Of a DNA stretch of 64,000 nt, positions 45,512 to 53,885 are shown one piece after another. The notes beneath the pieces were generated by a model, which was not told where the DNA came from, searched no databases, and worked only from the letters and a program-made list of their open reading frames with translations. The stretch's first letter is position 1; each line of letters begins with the position of its first letter. The position numbers were made by a program, and so were the translations under genes. Origin of the DNA: an uncultured Faecalibacterium sp. (GTDB lineage Bacteria > Bacillota > Clostridia > Oscillospirales > Ruminococcaceae); assembly GCA_902463235.1 (NCBI GenBank), contig CABQER010000002.1, positions 1 through 64,000 on the forward strand, written 5' to 3'.

Positions 45512-46930
45512 TTATCGCAGCACCGAGAGTTCCTCGATGCCGTAGCGCTGCATCAGGGCGATGGCCGCCGGGGTGATCTCCTCGCCGCTGACCGCCACAG
45601 GGATGGCGGGCGGGCAGGACACTGTAGGCATGGCACACACCCGTCCCAGTGCCTTGTGCACCGGAACGCGCACCTGTGCGCCCAGCACCGCCTGCCGGAT
45701 AGTGCAGTGCTGCACCGCCTGCTGCTGCAAGGCGGCAAACTCCCCTGCCCGGTTCTCGGGGCGGAGCAGCCCGGCAGGCACCGCAGCCAGAAGCTGCTCC
45801 AGCGCGGTTTGCAGGCGCGTGTAGTCCTGCGGCGGGTTTTCCGGGGTGAACATCAGCACCACATAGCGGGGGTCGGCGTATTCACACTCCATCTGTGCGC
45901 AGCGCAGGGCTTCTGCCAGCGCCGTGCCGGTGCAGCCAAGGGCGGCGGCGTCCAGCGTAAGCTTCATTGGCTCCTGCTGCGCCCCAGCGACCGCCAGCGG
46001 TACCGGGCACTGCCGCGCCGCTGCAGCCTTGTTCAGGCTGCGGCGCAGACCTTCCAGCGCCGCGCAGCACTGTGCCAGCCGCCGAGGGTAGTCCCCTGCC
46101 AGCACCGCGTTGCAGGCATCCAGCGATTGCAAAATCAGGTAAGAAGGGCTGGTAGAGCCGAACAGCGCCAGCGCGCCCCGCACGGCCGCTTCGTCCTGCA
46201 CAGGGGCATCGTGCGCCAGATGCAGATACGCACCGCCGGTGACCACAGGTAGGGTCTTGTGGGCAGAGTCGCAGCACATGGCCGCGCCCTGCGCGATGGG
46301 GTGGCAGTTCTGCGGCAGAAAGCGCAGATAGGCGCCGTGGGCGTTATCTACCAGCAGCGGCACGCCCTGCGCCCGGCAGACTGCCGCCAGCGCCGGGATA
46401 TCCTGCACACTGCCCAGATAATCCGGGCTGGTGACGTACACGCCAAAGGGGCTTATCCCCTGCTGCGCCATCGCGTGCAAAGCCCCGGTCAGCGCTTCGG
46501 CTGTGACGGGGCAGCTGCACAGTGCGCCCTCTGCCTGCGCAGACGGCCAGAGCCAGCGGATATCAAAATCCAGCAGCGCCGCCGCGTACAGCAGCGCCTT
46601 GTGGGCGTTGCGGGCAGCCAGCAACACCGGGCGCCTGCCGTTTTGCGGTGCGCCTTGCAGCGCCAGAAACAGCATGGCCCGGATGCACTGAGATGAGCCC
46701 TCGGTGCTGTAATAGCTGTGTGCCGTGCCAAACAGCCGGGTGGCGTTGGCCTCGCTCTCGGCAATGATGCCCTCCGGCGCGTAAAGCTCGTCTGCGCCGC
46801 GTATCTCGGTGATATCCAGCGGCTCAAAGCCTAAAAGGCTCTGCCCCTTGTGGCCGGGCATGTGCAGCCGGGCGGTACCGGACTGCGCATAGCTGCGCAC
46901 AAAATCCACGATAGGGGTGGTCATGCTCAT
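45512..46930 (-). CDS. Orn/Lys/Arg decarboxylase family PLP enzyme
   Basis: 472 residues, the short form of the family (fold-type I PLP enzyme). PLP-binding Lys225 is in DSAHKTLPV; HMPGHKGQ is at 23-30 and STEGSSQCIRAML at ~75-87. The C-terminal domain ends near residue 470. It would decarboxylate a basic amino acid to a diamine or agmatine; the substrate is not decided. The start overlaps the SCIFF maturase stop by 4 bp (ATGA), a steady Clostridia-type neighbourhood whose logic is unclear. Confidence 0.88.
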   Translation of the reverse strand: MSMTTPIVDFVRSYAQSGTARLHMPGHKGQSLLGFEPLDITEIRGADELYAPEGIIAESEANATRLFGTAHSYYSTEGSSQCIRAMLFLALQGAPQNGRRPVLLAARNAHKALLYAAALLDFDIRWLWPSAQAEGALCSCPVTAEALTGALHAMAQQGISPFGVYVTSPDYLGSVQDIPALAAVCRAQGVPLLVDNAHGAYLRFLPQNCHPIAQGAAMCCDSAHKTLPVVTGGAYLHLAHDAPVQDEAAVRGALALFGSTSPSYLILQSLDACNAVLAGDYPRRLAQCCAALEGLRRSLNKAAAARQCPVPLAVAGAQQEPMKLTLDAAALGCTGTALAEALRCAQMECEYADPRYVVLMFTPENPPQDYTRLQTALEQLLAAVPAGLLRPENRAGEFAALQQQAVQHCTIRQAVLGAQVRVPVHKALGRVCAMPTVSCPPAIPVAVSGEEITPAAIALMQRYGIEELSVLR

Positions 46931-48378
46931 TCGCAGGCTTCGCCGTCAGCGCAGGCGTTGCAGGTGGAGCCCAGCTCAATGGGCACCTCGATGCCCTTGG
47001 CGGCCAGTTCCTGATTCTCAGCAACTTTGATCATGATGGCGCACTCCATGCGCTTTTTGAACAACTCGCAGCCGTACTCGTACACGCCGGTAATGCTGCC
47101 GGTGGCATGGTAGGAGTTGGCAGCGCAGCCGCCGGAGCAATACAGCTTTGCCCAGCAGTCCTGACACTCCTTGCGGGCATAGGCGTTGCAGTGCTTGAAC
47201 TCATCCCGCACGGCGGTATTGGTAACGCCCTTCCAGATATCGCCCAGCAGGTACTTGGGGTCGCCCACGAACTGGTGGCAGGGGTACAGATCGCCCCAGG
47301 GGGTAACAGCCATGTACTCGGTGCCGGAGCCGCAGCCGGAGATGCGCTTATAGATGCAGGGGCCGCCGGTCAGGTCGATCATGTAGTGGTAGAAGGTAAA
47401 ACCTCTGCCCTCGCGGTCGCGCTTGATCATCTCTTTGGCAAGGATCTCGTACTGTTCCTTCAGGATGGGCAGGTCGGCTTCGGTCAGGGCGCTGGGGTCG
47501 CTGGGGTCGCAGACCACCGGCTCCATGCTCAACTCGGTAAAGCCGAGGTCTGCCATGTGGAAGATATCGTTGGTGAAGTCGGTGTTAAAGTGGGTATAGG
47601 TGCCGCGCATATAGTAGTTTTTATCGCCGCGCTTTTTCACGAACTCCTGGAACTTGGGCACGATACGGTCGTAGCTGCCGTTGCCTGCGCAGTCCACGCG
47701 GAAGCGGTCGTTGACCTCCTTGCGGCCATCCAGACTCAGCACCACGTTGTGGCACTCCTTGTTGCAGAAGTCGATAACGTCGTCATCAATGAGCACACCG
47801 TTGGTGGTCATGGTAAAGCGGAAGTTCTTGTTATGGATCTTCTCCTGCTCGCGGCAGTAGGCCACCAGCTTTTTGACCATCTCAAAGTTCATCAGCGGCT
47901 CGCCGCCAAAGAAGTCCACTTCCAGATTGCGGCGGGTGCCGCTGTTCTCGATGAGGAAGTCCATGGCACGCTTGCCCACCTCAAAGCTCATCAGGGCGCG
48001 GTCGCCGTGGTAGCGTCCCTGCGAGGCAAAGCAGTAAGAGCAGCTCAGGTTGCAGCTATGGGCAACGTGCAGGCACAGCGCCTTTACCACGGTGTTGCGG
48101 TTCTTGAAGTCAAAAGCCATGTCCTTATAGACATCCGGGCTCCACAGCTTGCCGTTTTCCTTCAGGCTGGTCACGTCGTCGATGCACTGGCGCAGATCCT
48201 CCTCGGTCACGTCCGGGCGGCTGCCGTACTTTGCCAGCATGGCGGCAACGATCTCGTCTGCGGTATGCTCCGGGTACATGGCGATGACATCATAGGCCAC
48301 CTCGTCCACAACATGAACCGAGCCGCTGCAGGTGTCCAGCACGATGTTATAACCGTTCAATTGATACTGATGTACCAT
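46927..48378 (-). CDS. scfB: SCIFF peptide radical SAM maturase
   Basis: 483 residues. An N-terminal ~90-residue precursor-recognition domain, the radical SAM Cys motif CNLSCSYC (Cys109, 113, 116), and a C-terminal SPASM domain binding two more Fe-S clusters (GGCAANSY region and CQDC). It forms thioether crosslinks between Cys thiols and Thr alpha-carbons in the SCIFF peptide. Start at 48378 follows ATGGAG; the ATG at 48390 is part of that site. It overlaps the decarboxylase gene downstream. The symbol follows usage in Clostridium studies and is less certain. Confidence 0.94.
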   Translation of the reverse strand: MVHQYQLNGYNIVLDTCSGSVHVVDEVAYDVIAMYPEHTADEIVAAMLAKYGSRPDVTEEDLRQCIDDVTSLKENGKLWSPDVYKDMAFDFKNRNTVVKALCLHVAHSCNLSCSYCFASQGRYHGDRALMSFEVGKRAMDFLIENSGTRRNLEVDFFGGEPLMNFEMVKKLVAYCREQEKIHNKNFRFTMTTNGVLIDDDVIDFCNKECHNVVLSLDGRKEVNDRFRVDCAGNGSYDRIVPKFQEFVKKRGDKNYYMRGTYTHFNTDFTNDIFHMADLGFTELSMEPVVCDPSDPSALTEADLPILKEQYEILAKEMIKRDREGRGFTFYHYMIDLTGGPCIYKRISGCGSGTEYMAVTPWGDLYPCHQFVGDPKYLLGDIWKGVTNTAVRDEFKHCNAYARKECQDCWAKLYCSGGCAANSYHATGSITGVYEYGCELFKKRMECAIMIKVAENQELAAKGIEVPIELGSTCNACADGEACE

Positions 48379-48402
48379 TTTACACTCCATTCCAGATTAC
48401 AC

Positions 48403-48431
48403 AAAAAAATGCCGCCCGGCAAAGGCGGCAT
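48403..48431 (-). terminator. Terminator between the SCIFF peptide and its maturase
   Basis: ATGCCGCC (48409-48416) with GGCGGCAT (48424-48431), then a seven-base T-run on the minus strand. Partial read-through would give more peptide than enzyme. Confidence 0.8.
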
Positions 48432-48445
48432 AAGGTTTGCAAAAA

Positions 48446-48592
48446 TTACTTGTTGCTGTTCTCGCACTGCTGGTTAGCCACGCCGCAGGAGGTCTTGCAG
48501 GCGGACTGGCAGGAAGTCTGGCACTCGCCGCAGCCACCGGTCTTAACGCTCTTGGTCAGGTCACGAGTAGCAATAGTCTTAATACGCTCCAT
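48446..48592 (-). CDS. scfA: SCIFF peptide (six cysteines in forty-five residues), ribosomal peptide precursor
   Basis: 48 residues: leader MERIKTIATRDLTKSVKTGG and core with six Cys at positions 21, 24, 28, 32, 36 and 43, with Thr/Ser between them as crosslink acceptors. The start is the Met of MERIKT at 48592, with GAGAGG upstream. The maturase gene follows ~70 bp downstream. SCIFF is nearly universal in Clostridia; its biological role is not established. Confidence 0.95.
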   Translation of the reverse strand: MERIKTIATRDLTKSVKTGGCGECQTSCQSACKTSCGVANQQCENSNK

Positions 48593-48712
48593 GATAGAAA
48601 CCTCTCTAACTCTCAAAAATTTATCGCGCCGGACAAAGTTCCGGTACGCTTTTATCTTGTAATAGGATATCACGCAGCGCGGCTTTTGTCAAGATTTTTT
48701 CGCTAAGCCTTT

Positions 48713-49000
48713 TCACCCGCCCATGGGCTGGTAGCGGGTAAGCACCGTATGCAGCCCCAGTTCCCGGGCGCGTGCCAGTAAGTACCGGTAGCGGCACAGC
48801 AGCGCCTGCCGCTCGTAAATACGCTGCTCGATGAGGTCGGTATCCACCTCCATATCAAACATCATCTCGTTGCGCTTCAAACAGAACAGGCATTCCTTCA
48901 ACTCCTCCTCCAGCTCCGGGTGGTAGCGCTCGTGCTCGGTATCCCGCGGGACGCGGGGCGAAAGCAGGGTCTGGGCGTTTTGTGTGGTTCGTTCCGGCAT
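48713..49000 (-). CDS. DUF2508 (YaaL-like) small protein
   Basis: 95 residues. The DMEVDTDLIEQRIYERQALL helix pair and CRYRYLLARARELGL match DUF2508, a small helical family often near recR. AAGGAGG ends at an ATG at 49006, so the next ATG at 49000 (6 bp further) is the likely start. Function unknown. The neighbour is a tRNA-Gln on the opposite strand, not recR. Confidence 0.75.
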   Translation of the reverse strand: MPERTTQNAQTLLSPRVPRDTEHERYHPELEEELKECLFCLKRNEMMFDMEVDTDLIEQRIYERQALLCRYRYLLARARELGLHTVLTRYQPMGG

Positions 49001-49156
49001 AGGCATCCTCCTTCTAGTACTTTGCAAGGTTTTGTACCTTCCAGTATAGATAGTGCCGTGCGCAGAACCTGCCGAAGCGTGGCGGCGCTCCGGCATAGAT
49101 TATCCGGCGCTGCTGCGGCATTTTCCAAAAAAGTACAACTTTTTTCAAAAATATGC

Positions 49157-49185
49157 TTGACAACTCCGGGCTTTTCCCGTATAAT
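49157..49185 (+). promoter_or_regulatory. Consensus promoter of tRNA-Gln
   Basis: TTGACA (49157-49162) and TATAAT (49180-49185), 17 bp apart, both perfect. The strongest promoter match in the window. Confidence 0.85.
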
Positions 49186-49228
49186 AGCACACGTTGAGCG
49201 GCTCACCCCGCAAAACACAACAGAATAT

Positions 49229-49302
49229 TGGGGATTTGCATAGTGGTAGTGCGGTAGACTCTGACTCTACTTGTGGGAGTTCGATTCTCTCATCCCCAAC
49301 CA
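49229..49302 (+). tRNA. tRNA-Gln (anticodon CTG)
   Basis: Acceptor TGGGGAT/ATCCCCA, anticodon stem GTAGA/TCTAC around CTCTGAC (anticodon CTG), T-arm with TTCGATT, encoded CCA. Single gene with its own promoter and terminator. Confidence 0.93.
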
Positions 49303-49308
49303 GAACAA

Positions 49309-49337
49309 AGCCATCTGAGGAAACTCAGGTGGCTTTT
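49309..49337 (+). terminator. Terminator of tRNA-Gln
   Basis: AGCCATCTGAG (49309-49319) with CTCAGGTGGCT (49324-49334), GAAA loop, then TTTT. Confidence 0.85.
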
Positions 49338-49378
49338 CTGTTTATATCATTCCGCGCGGAAAAACTATTATAGATAGA

Positions 49379-49420
49379 GCGAACCCGGAAAGTCCGCAGG
49401 ACTTTCCGGGTTCGCCTTTT
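49379..49420. terminator. Long perfect hairpin after the 5'-nucleotidase gene
   Basis: GCGAACCCGGAAAGTCC (49379-49395) pairs perfectly over 17 bp with GGACTTTCCGGGTTCGC (49399-49415). It shares the GAACCCGGAA(A/G)GTCCGCAG sequence with the hairpin at 45461, so the two are repeats of one another. A T-run follows on the plus strand. Confidence 0.7.
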
Positions 49421-49436
49421 CACGGGAAAAATAAAT

Positions 49437-51197
49437 TTACAGAATGGTAATGCGGCCTGCGCCGTAGGGCTGCTCGTAGTTGAGCAGGTAGCCGGGGTAA
49501 GCGGCCAGCGGGCTGTTGGCGCTGGACAGGTGCGGCAGACCCGCAGCATCTGCGCCATCAAAGATCATAGCGTAGGTAGACATGACCAGATAATCCTCGG
49601 ACACATAGTCCTTGATCAGCTCTGCGCCGTCAAACATGGCAAAGCCATCGCCCAGATTACGCAGGGTGTAGTTCATGCCGGCCAGTGCATAGGTAGCACC
49701 CGGGTCCAGCGGCAGATAGCTGCCGGAAGCCTTATCGTAGATCTTTACGTTCTGCACACGCGGGGTGCCGGTGGCGCTGCCGATCCAGACGTTCTTTTCG
49801 TCGGTCTGCACGGTGTTGGGGATATCGGTGTGGATCTCGTAGGTAGCACCGGCCACCTGCAGGAAGCCGCCGTTCTCTTTGCCGCCCTCGCCTGCAAAGC
49901 GGGCTGCAAACTCCAATGCGTCCTGGATCTGCTTGCCGGTGACCGACATCAGGCAGGCCACGTTGCCGAAGGGGCTGATCTGCTTGCAGGTCTTGAAGGT
50001 CCAGTCGCCTGCTGGCACATCGGCGCGGATGCCGCCGCCGTTCATGATGGCCACGTCACAGTGCAGCTTTTCCACCTCGTTGAAGTAGGTGTAGATGCCG
50101 TCAGCCACAAAGTCGCCGAGGTTGGTCTCGGCAGAGCGGATGCGGCGCTTGCCGGTGGCAGGGTCAGAAACATAGAAATCGCTGTCGCCCACAGCGATCT
50201 TCTCACCCAGCATATCATCCACAGTGCTTACCCAGCCGGTCTGCATAGCGGCAATGCCTGCGTCCATACCCTCGTGGGTGGGGATGAGCTTTGTGGTAAT
50301 GGTGCCGTCTGCCGCGATGGTCATCTCGCCAACGTTGGCAAAGTAAGAACCGGTCTGGGTCAGGGTGACAGCCTTGCCAGAGGCATCCTTCACCTGCTTG
50401 TTCTCCATTACGGTATGGGAGTGGCCGTCAATAAAAGCGTCAAAGCCGCTGGTATGGGCAATGACTTCCTCACTGGTCCACGGAGAGGAAGAGGGGTCTA
50501 CGCCCAGATGTCCCAGACCGATGACCACACCTGCCAGAAGCTTTGCCTTATCAATGGCCTTCTGCACGGCATCGTAGAGCTTTTTGCCGTCCTCGCCGCC
50601 CTGAATATCGTAGATGTACTTGCGCTGTGCCTTATCCATAAAGTAGGCCGGGGTGGACTTGGTAAAGGTCTCGGGGGTGGTCACGCCCACAAAGGCGATG
50701 CGTCTGCCGCCGCGCACGAACACCTTGACGGAGGGCAGCACCCGCAGCGTAGTACGCAGGTCTACCCAGTTACAGGACAGGTACGGGAAGTCGGCTTCCT
50801 TCATGATGGCCTTAGCGCGGTCCATGCCGTAGTCAAACTCGTGGTTGCCGGGGGTGGCGACATCGTAACCGGCAGCGTTCATCAGCTTGATGATGGAGGC
50901 ACCCTCGTCCATGGAGCCGTAGGCGGTGCCCTGCACATGGTCGCCTGCATCCACCAGCAGCACATCCTTGCCGGCGTCCTGATAACTCTGCTTCAGGTCG
51001 GCAATGGCGGCGTAGGTCAGCTTGGGGCTCTGCTTGTCGATGTAGGTATGGACATCGTTGGTGTACAGGATGGTGACGTCAGACTTATCACCAAGCCAGC
51101 AGGCCGATGCGGCAGGCGCACCGATGGCCATGGATGCAGCGGCAGCGGTCACACCAGCAGCCTTTAAAAAGCTGCGACGGGAAATAAGTTGTTTCAC
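49437..51197 (-). CDS. Secreted 5'-nucleotidase / metallophosphoesterase with a twin-arginine signal
   Basis: 586 residues. The N-terminus carries ISRRSFLKAAG (Arg7-Arg8), a textbook Tat motif, then a hydrophobic segment to ~30. The metallophosphatase domain has YTNDVHTYID, DAGDHVQGT and GNHEFDYG (~45-120), and the 5'-nucleotidase C-terminal domain begins ~345 with NGGGIRADVPAG. Predicted to hydrolyse nucleotides outside the cell. The GTG at 51197 is used because AAAGGAGG lies 10 bp upstream; the longer frame upstream has no site. Confidence 0.88.
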   Translation of the reverse strand: MKQLISRRSFLKAAGVTAAAASMAIGAPAASACWLGDKSDVTILYTNDVHTYIDKQSPKLTYAAIADLKQSYQDAGKDVLLVDAGDHVQGTAYGSMDEGASIIKLMNAAGYDVATPGNHEFDYGMDRAKAIMKEADFPYLSCNWVDLRTTLRVLPSVKVFVRGGRRIAFVGVTTPETFTKSTPAYFMDKAQRKYIYDIQGGEDGKKLYDAVQKAIDKAKLLAGVVIGLGHLGVDPSSSPWTSEEVIAHTSGFDAFIDGHSHTVMENKQVKDASGKAVTLTQTGSYFANVGEMTIAADGTITTKLIPTHEGMDAGIAAMQTGWVSTVDDMLGEKIAVGDSDFYVSDPATGKRRIRSAETNLGDFVADGIYTYFNEVEKLHCDVAIMNGGGIRADVPAGDWTFKTCKQISPFGNVACLMSVTGKQIQDALEFAARFAGEGGKENGGFLQVAGATYEIHTDIPNTVQTDEKNVWIGSATGTPRVQNVKIYDKASGSYLPLDPGATYALAGMNYTLRNLGDGFAMFDGAELIKDYVSEDYLVMSTYAMIFDGADAAGLPHLSSANSPLAAYPGYLLNYEQPYGAGRITIL

Positions 51198-51374
51198 AGG
51201 AAAACGACCTCCTTTTATTTTTGGCGTATCGCATTTGGGGCAGGCTCTTCCCTCCTGCCCTTTCAATAGTTCTAGCATAGCACAGAACGCCGCTGCAAAC
51301 AAGCCAAAATCATTCTTTTGGCACAAATTATTTTCACGTTCCGCTTTATTTTGACGCACATTGTACCATTTTTA

Positions 51375-51427
51375 CACAAAAAAAGACCTCCCCGCACCCT
51401 GTCGCAGAGCAGCGGAGAGGTCTTTTT
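51375..51427. terminator. Bidirectional terminator between the oleate hydratase and 5'-nucleotidase genes
   Basis: AAAAAAAGACCTCCCCGC on the left pairs with GCGGAGAGGTCTTTTTT (51411-51427). It serves the minus-strand oleate hydratase gene, which ends at 51476. Confidence 0.8.
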
Positions 51428-51475
51428 TAGGGGGATGTTGACCTGTTGCCGGGTCTATCGGAGGAGAGGAAAATA

Positions 51476-53248
51476 TCAGATGGCGTGATACTCCTTGAGG
51501 AACTTCTCAAGGTCAGTGCCCTCGATCTTCTTCAGGGCTTCCTTCAGAGCCAGACGCGGGATCAGCGGCAGATCCATGTCGGTGATTTTCTTACCGTCGC
51601 GCAGCTTCACGGTGGCATCGATCAGGGCGCGCACATCGTAGGTGCTGCCCCAGACCTCGGGCACGCCGCGGTCAATGTTCAGCAGGGTGTACACAGCCTC
51701 CATACCGGTGCGCATGGAGTACTCGGTGGTGAAGATGGTGTCGCGGGCGGTCTCGGCAAACTGGCCGAGGAAGGCGAAGTTCACAGCACCCTCGGGCACA
51801 ACATCGGGGCGGTCGCCCATGGCGCGGGGCATGAAGAAGGCATCGATATAGGGCATCATCACCGGCACGGTGTTGGCGCTGTGCTCTGCCAGCTCCGCGA
51901 TCTGATCCTCGGGCACGCCGATGTGGTACAGCCACTCCATGCAGATCTCGCGGCCGGTGCAGTCACGCATGGGCTTCTTGACGTAATCGCCGGGCTTATC
52001 GCTGAACAGGCCGTACACCCAGACGCACAGCTGGTTCTTGGGCTGATCCTTGAACTGCTGCTGACGGTTCAGCGTCCAGCTAAGCAGCCAGCTGGAGTCC
52101 TTGACGGTGACGATGCCGCCGGTGACGGTGTGGCCGCTGAAGGGGTCGCGCTTGCAGATCTTGCGGATATACTGGGGGATCTTGTCGTCCAGTGTGGTGA
52201 TGGTAGCGCTTTCCCAGTTGCTCAGTTCCGGCTCGGAGCAGAACTTTTCCGGGTGACCGAAGGAGGGATCCTGTGCGGCGATCTTCTTCCACAGATCCCA
52301 GCCGTTGCCGGGCTGGATGGTGGGATCAAAGCCGGTGGCTTTATTCTGTGCACCAACGGTGCAGCTTTCCACACAGCCGCCGTTGGTGATGAACAGCAGA
52401 TCGTTCTCGGTCAGATCAATGTTGGTGGTCTCGCCCTCGTGCTCCACGGTAACAGAGCTTGCCAGCTTGCGGCCCTTCTGGATGTCGAACTTCACATCCG
52501 TGACCTTGGTGTTGTAGTGGAACTGCACGCCAAAACCTTCCAGATAGTGCACCATAGGCAGGATGATGGACTCGTACTGGTTATAGCGGGTAAAGCGCAG
52601 AGCGGTAAAGTCCGGCAGACCGCCGATGTGGTGGATATAGCGCTTGAGGTACAGCTTCATCTCCAGTGCGCTGTGCCAGTTCTCGAAGGCGAACATGGTG
52701 CGCCAGTACATCCAGAAGTTGGAGTTGAGCACCTCGTCATCGAAGAAATCGGTGATCTTTTTATCCTGCAGCTGCTCGTCCGGGGTAAAGAACAGCTTCA
52801 TGATCTCCATGGCGCCCTTATCGGACAGGCCGAATTTGCCATCGGTGTGGGCATCCTCGCCGCGGTTGACGGTGGCACGGCACAGGGAGAAGTTGGGATC
52901 CTCCTTGTTCAGCCAGTAGTACTCGTCCAGCACGCTGGCACCCTCGGTCTCCAGAGACGGGATGGAGTGCAGCAGATCCCACATAACTTCGAAGTGGTTG
53001 TCCATCTCGCGGCCGCCGCGCATCACATAGCCGATATCGTACTTGTAGCCATCGCAGGCACCGCCGGCCAGTGCGTTCTTTTCAAACACATGGACGTGCT
53101 CGCCCTTCATCTGGCCATCGCGCACCAGATAGCAGGCAGCGGTAAGCGCAGCCAGACCGGAACCGATGATATAAGCGGATTTATGATCCACGCCCTCCGG
53201 CTTTTTGGGGGTTGCAAAAGCTTCATAGTTGCCACTGGAATAGTACAT
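51476..53248 (-). CDS. ohyA: Oleate hydratase (fatty acid double-bond hydratase)
   Basis: 590 residues, the normal length. FAD-binding IIGSGLAALTAA (27-38), GDGGREMDNHFEV-like region with YVMRGGREMDNHFEVMWDL (~80), and the RTGMEAVYTLLN region near the end. These enzymes add water to the cis-9 double bond of oleate to give 10-hydroxystearate, detoxifying unsaturated fatty acids. Start at 53248 follows GGGAGG; the longer in-frame extension is not supported. A promoter with TATACT is ~60 bp upstream. Confidence 0.95.
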   Translation of the reverse strand: MYYSSGNYEAFATPKKPEGVDHKSAYIIGSGLAALTAACYLVRDGQMKGEHVHVFEKNALAGGACDGYKYDIGYVMRGGREMDNHFEVMWDLLHSIPSLETEGASVLDEYYWLNKEDPNFSLCRATVNRGEDAHTDGKFGLSDKGAMEIMKLFFTPDEQLQDKKITDFFDDEVLNSNFWMYWRTMFAFENWHSALEMKLYLKRYIHHIGGLPDFTALRFTRYNQYESIILPMVHYLEGFGVQFHYNTKVTDVKFDIQKGRKLASSVTVEHEGETTNIDLTENDLLFITNGGCVESCTVGAQNKATGFDPTIQPGNGWDLWKKIAAQDPSFGHPEKFCSEPELSNWESATITTLDDKIPQYIRKICKRDPFSGHTVTGGIVTVKDSSWLLSWTLNRQQQFKDQPKNQLCVWVYGLFSDKPGDYVKKPMRDCTGREICMEWLYHIGVPEDQIAELAEHSANTVPVMMPYIDAFFMPRAMGDRPDVVPEGAVNFAFLGQFAETARDTIFTTEYSMRTGMEAVYTLLNIDRGVPEVWGSTYDVRALIDATVKLRDGKKITDMDLPLIPRLALKEALKKIEGTDLEKFLKEYHAI

Positions 53249-53454
53249 AAAAAAGCCTCCCTGCTTCAAAAATATCTTTTTCACAGCCTTCATCGTGCTG
53301 CTCTCTATGGCAACAGTATACCCCGCAAAGTGAACTTGAACAACAAACAAACCCCGCCCGGTGTATAGATTTTTTACATCCTCCCTTATTTGCTGGAATT
53401 GCGTACAAATTGTGACATAAAAGCGAAGCGCAAAATCATTTAAAACACTCCCTC
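53249..53454. other. Upstream region of the oleate hydratase gene
   Basis: Holds the probable oleate hydratase promoter: minus-strand TTGTTC and TATACT, 17 bp apart (about 53340-53312). Beyond it the stretch is AT-rich without any recognised feature until the dispersed element at 53455. Confidence 0.5.
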
Positions 53455-53563
53455 AAAAGTGCAATGCCGGGCAGCCCGCAGGCTGCCCGGCATTGCACTA
53501 ATTTAAAATAATTTTCCGCTATTCATGCCCAGAGCATAGCGGCGGGCATTCAAAATCGTCCCC
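53455..53563 (-). repeat. Dispersed two-part element, copy C
   Basis: On the minus strand the block (53563-53501) gives ATGCCC, CCGCTAT, GGGCAT, ATAGCGG in interleaved order, the longest version (6- and 7-bp complementary pairs). Then comes a perfect 18-bp hairpin (53499-53482 with 53475-53458) around C(TGCG)G, followed by TTTTGAG. It follows the TSCPD gene in the sense direction, after that gene's terminator. Confidence 0.78.
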
Positions 53564-53567
53564 GCGC

Positions 53568-53609
53568 AAAAAGAGAGCCGCCGCACAAAAGTCTGTGCAA
53601 CGGCTCTCT
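53568..53609 (-). terminator. Terminator of the TSCPD gene
   Basis: AGAGAGCCGCCGCAC (53572-53586) with GTGCAACGGCTCTCT (53595-53609), then a T-run on the minus strand. Confidence 0.85.
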
Positions 53610-53616
53610 GGTAGGT

Positions 53617-53880
53617 TTAGTTCATCTCTTCCAGTGCCTTTTTCAGGTTCTTGGCGATCTGGTCCGGGCAGCTGGTGCCGCGGAAGCCGCACAGCGTACC
53701 ATCCAGACGGGCAATGGCGTCCTCTGCCTTCATGCCGGTAAGCAGCTGGCAGATACCCTTCAGGTTGCCGTTGCAGCCGCCGATGACCTCGATGTAAGCA
53801 ATGGTGTGGTCATCGTTCAGCACAAAGTTGGTCTGCTTGGAGCAGGTGCCCTTGTTCGGGAAGGAAAATTCCTTGCTCAT
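53617..53880 (-). CDS. TSCPD domain protein (TIGR03905 family)
   Basis: 87 residues ending in the diagnostic GTSCPDQIAKNL and with GGCNGNLKGICQLL, matching the short TSCPD family related to the C-terminal domain of B12-dependent ribonucleotide reductase. Possibly a ribonucleotide reductase or vitamin B12-linked accessory (inference). Preceded by AGAGAGG, and only 5 bp after the PHP gene stop, so co-transcribed. Confidence 0.85.
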   Translation of the reverse strand: MSKEFSFPNKGTCSKQTNFVLNDDHTIAYIEVIGGCNGNLKGICQLLTGMKAEDAIARLDGTLCGFRGTSCPDQIAKNLKKALEEMN

Positions 53881-53885
53881 GGTCT

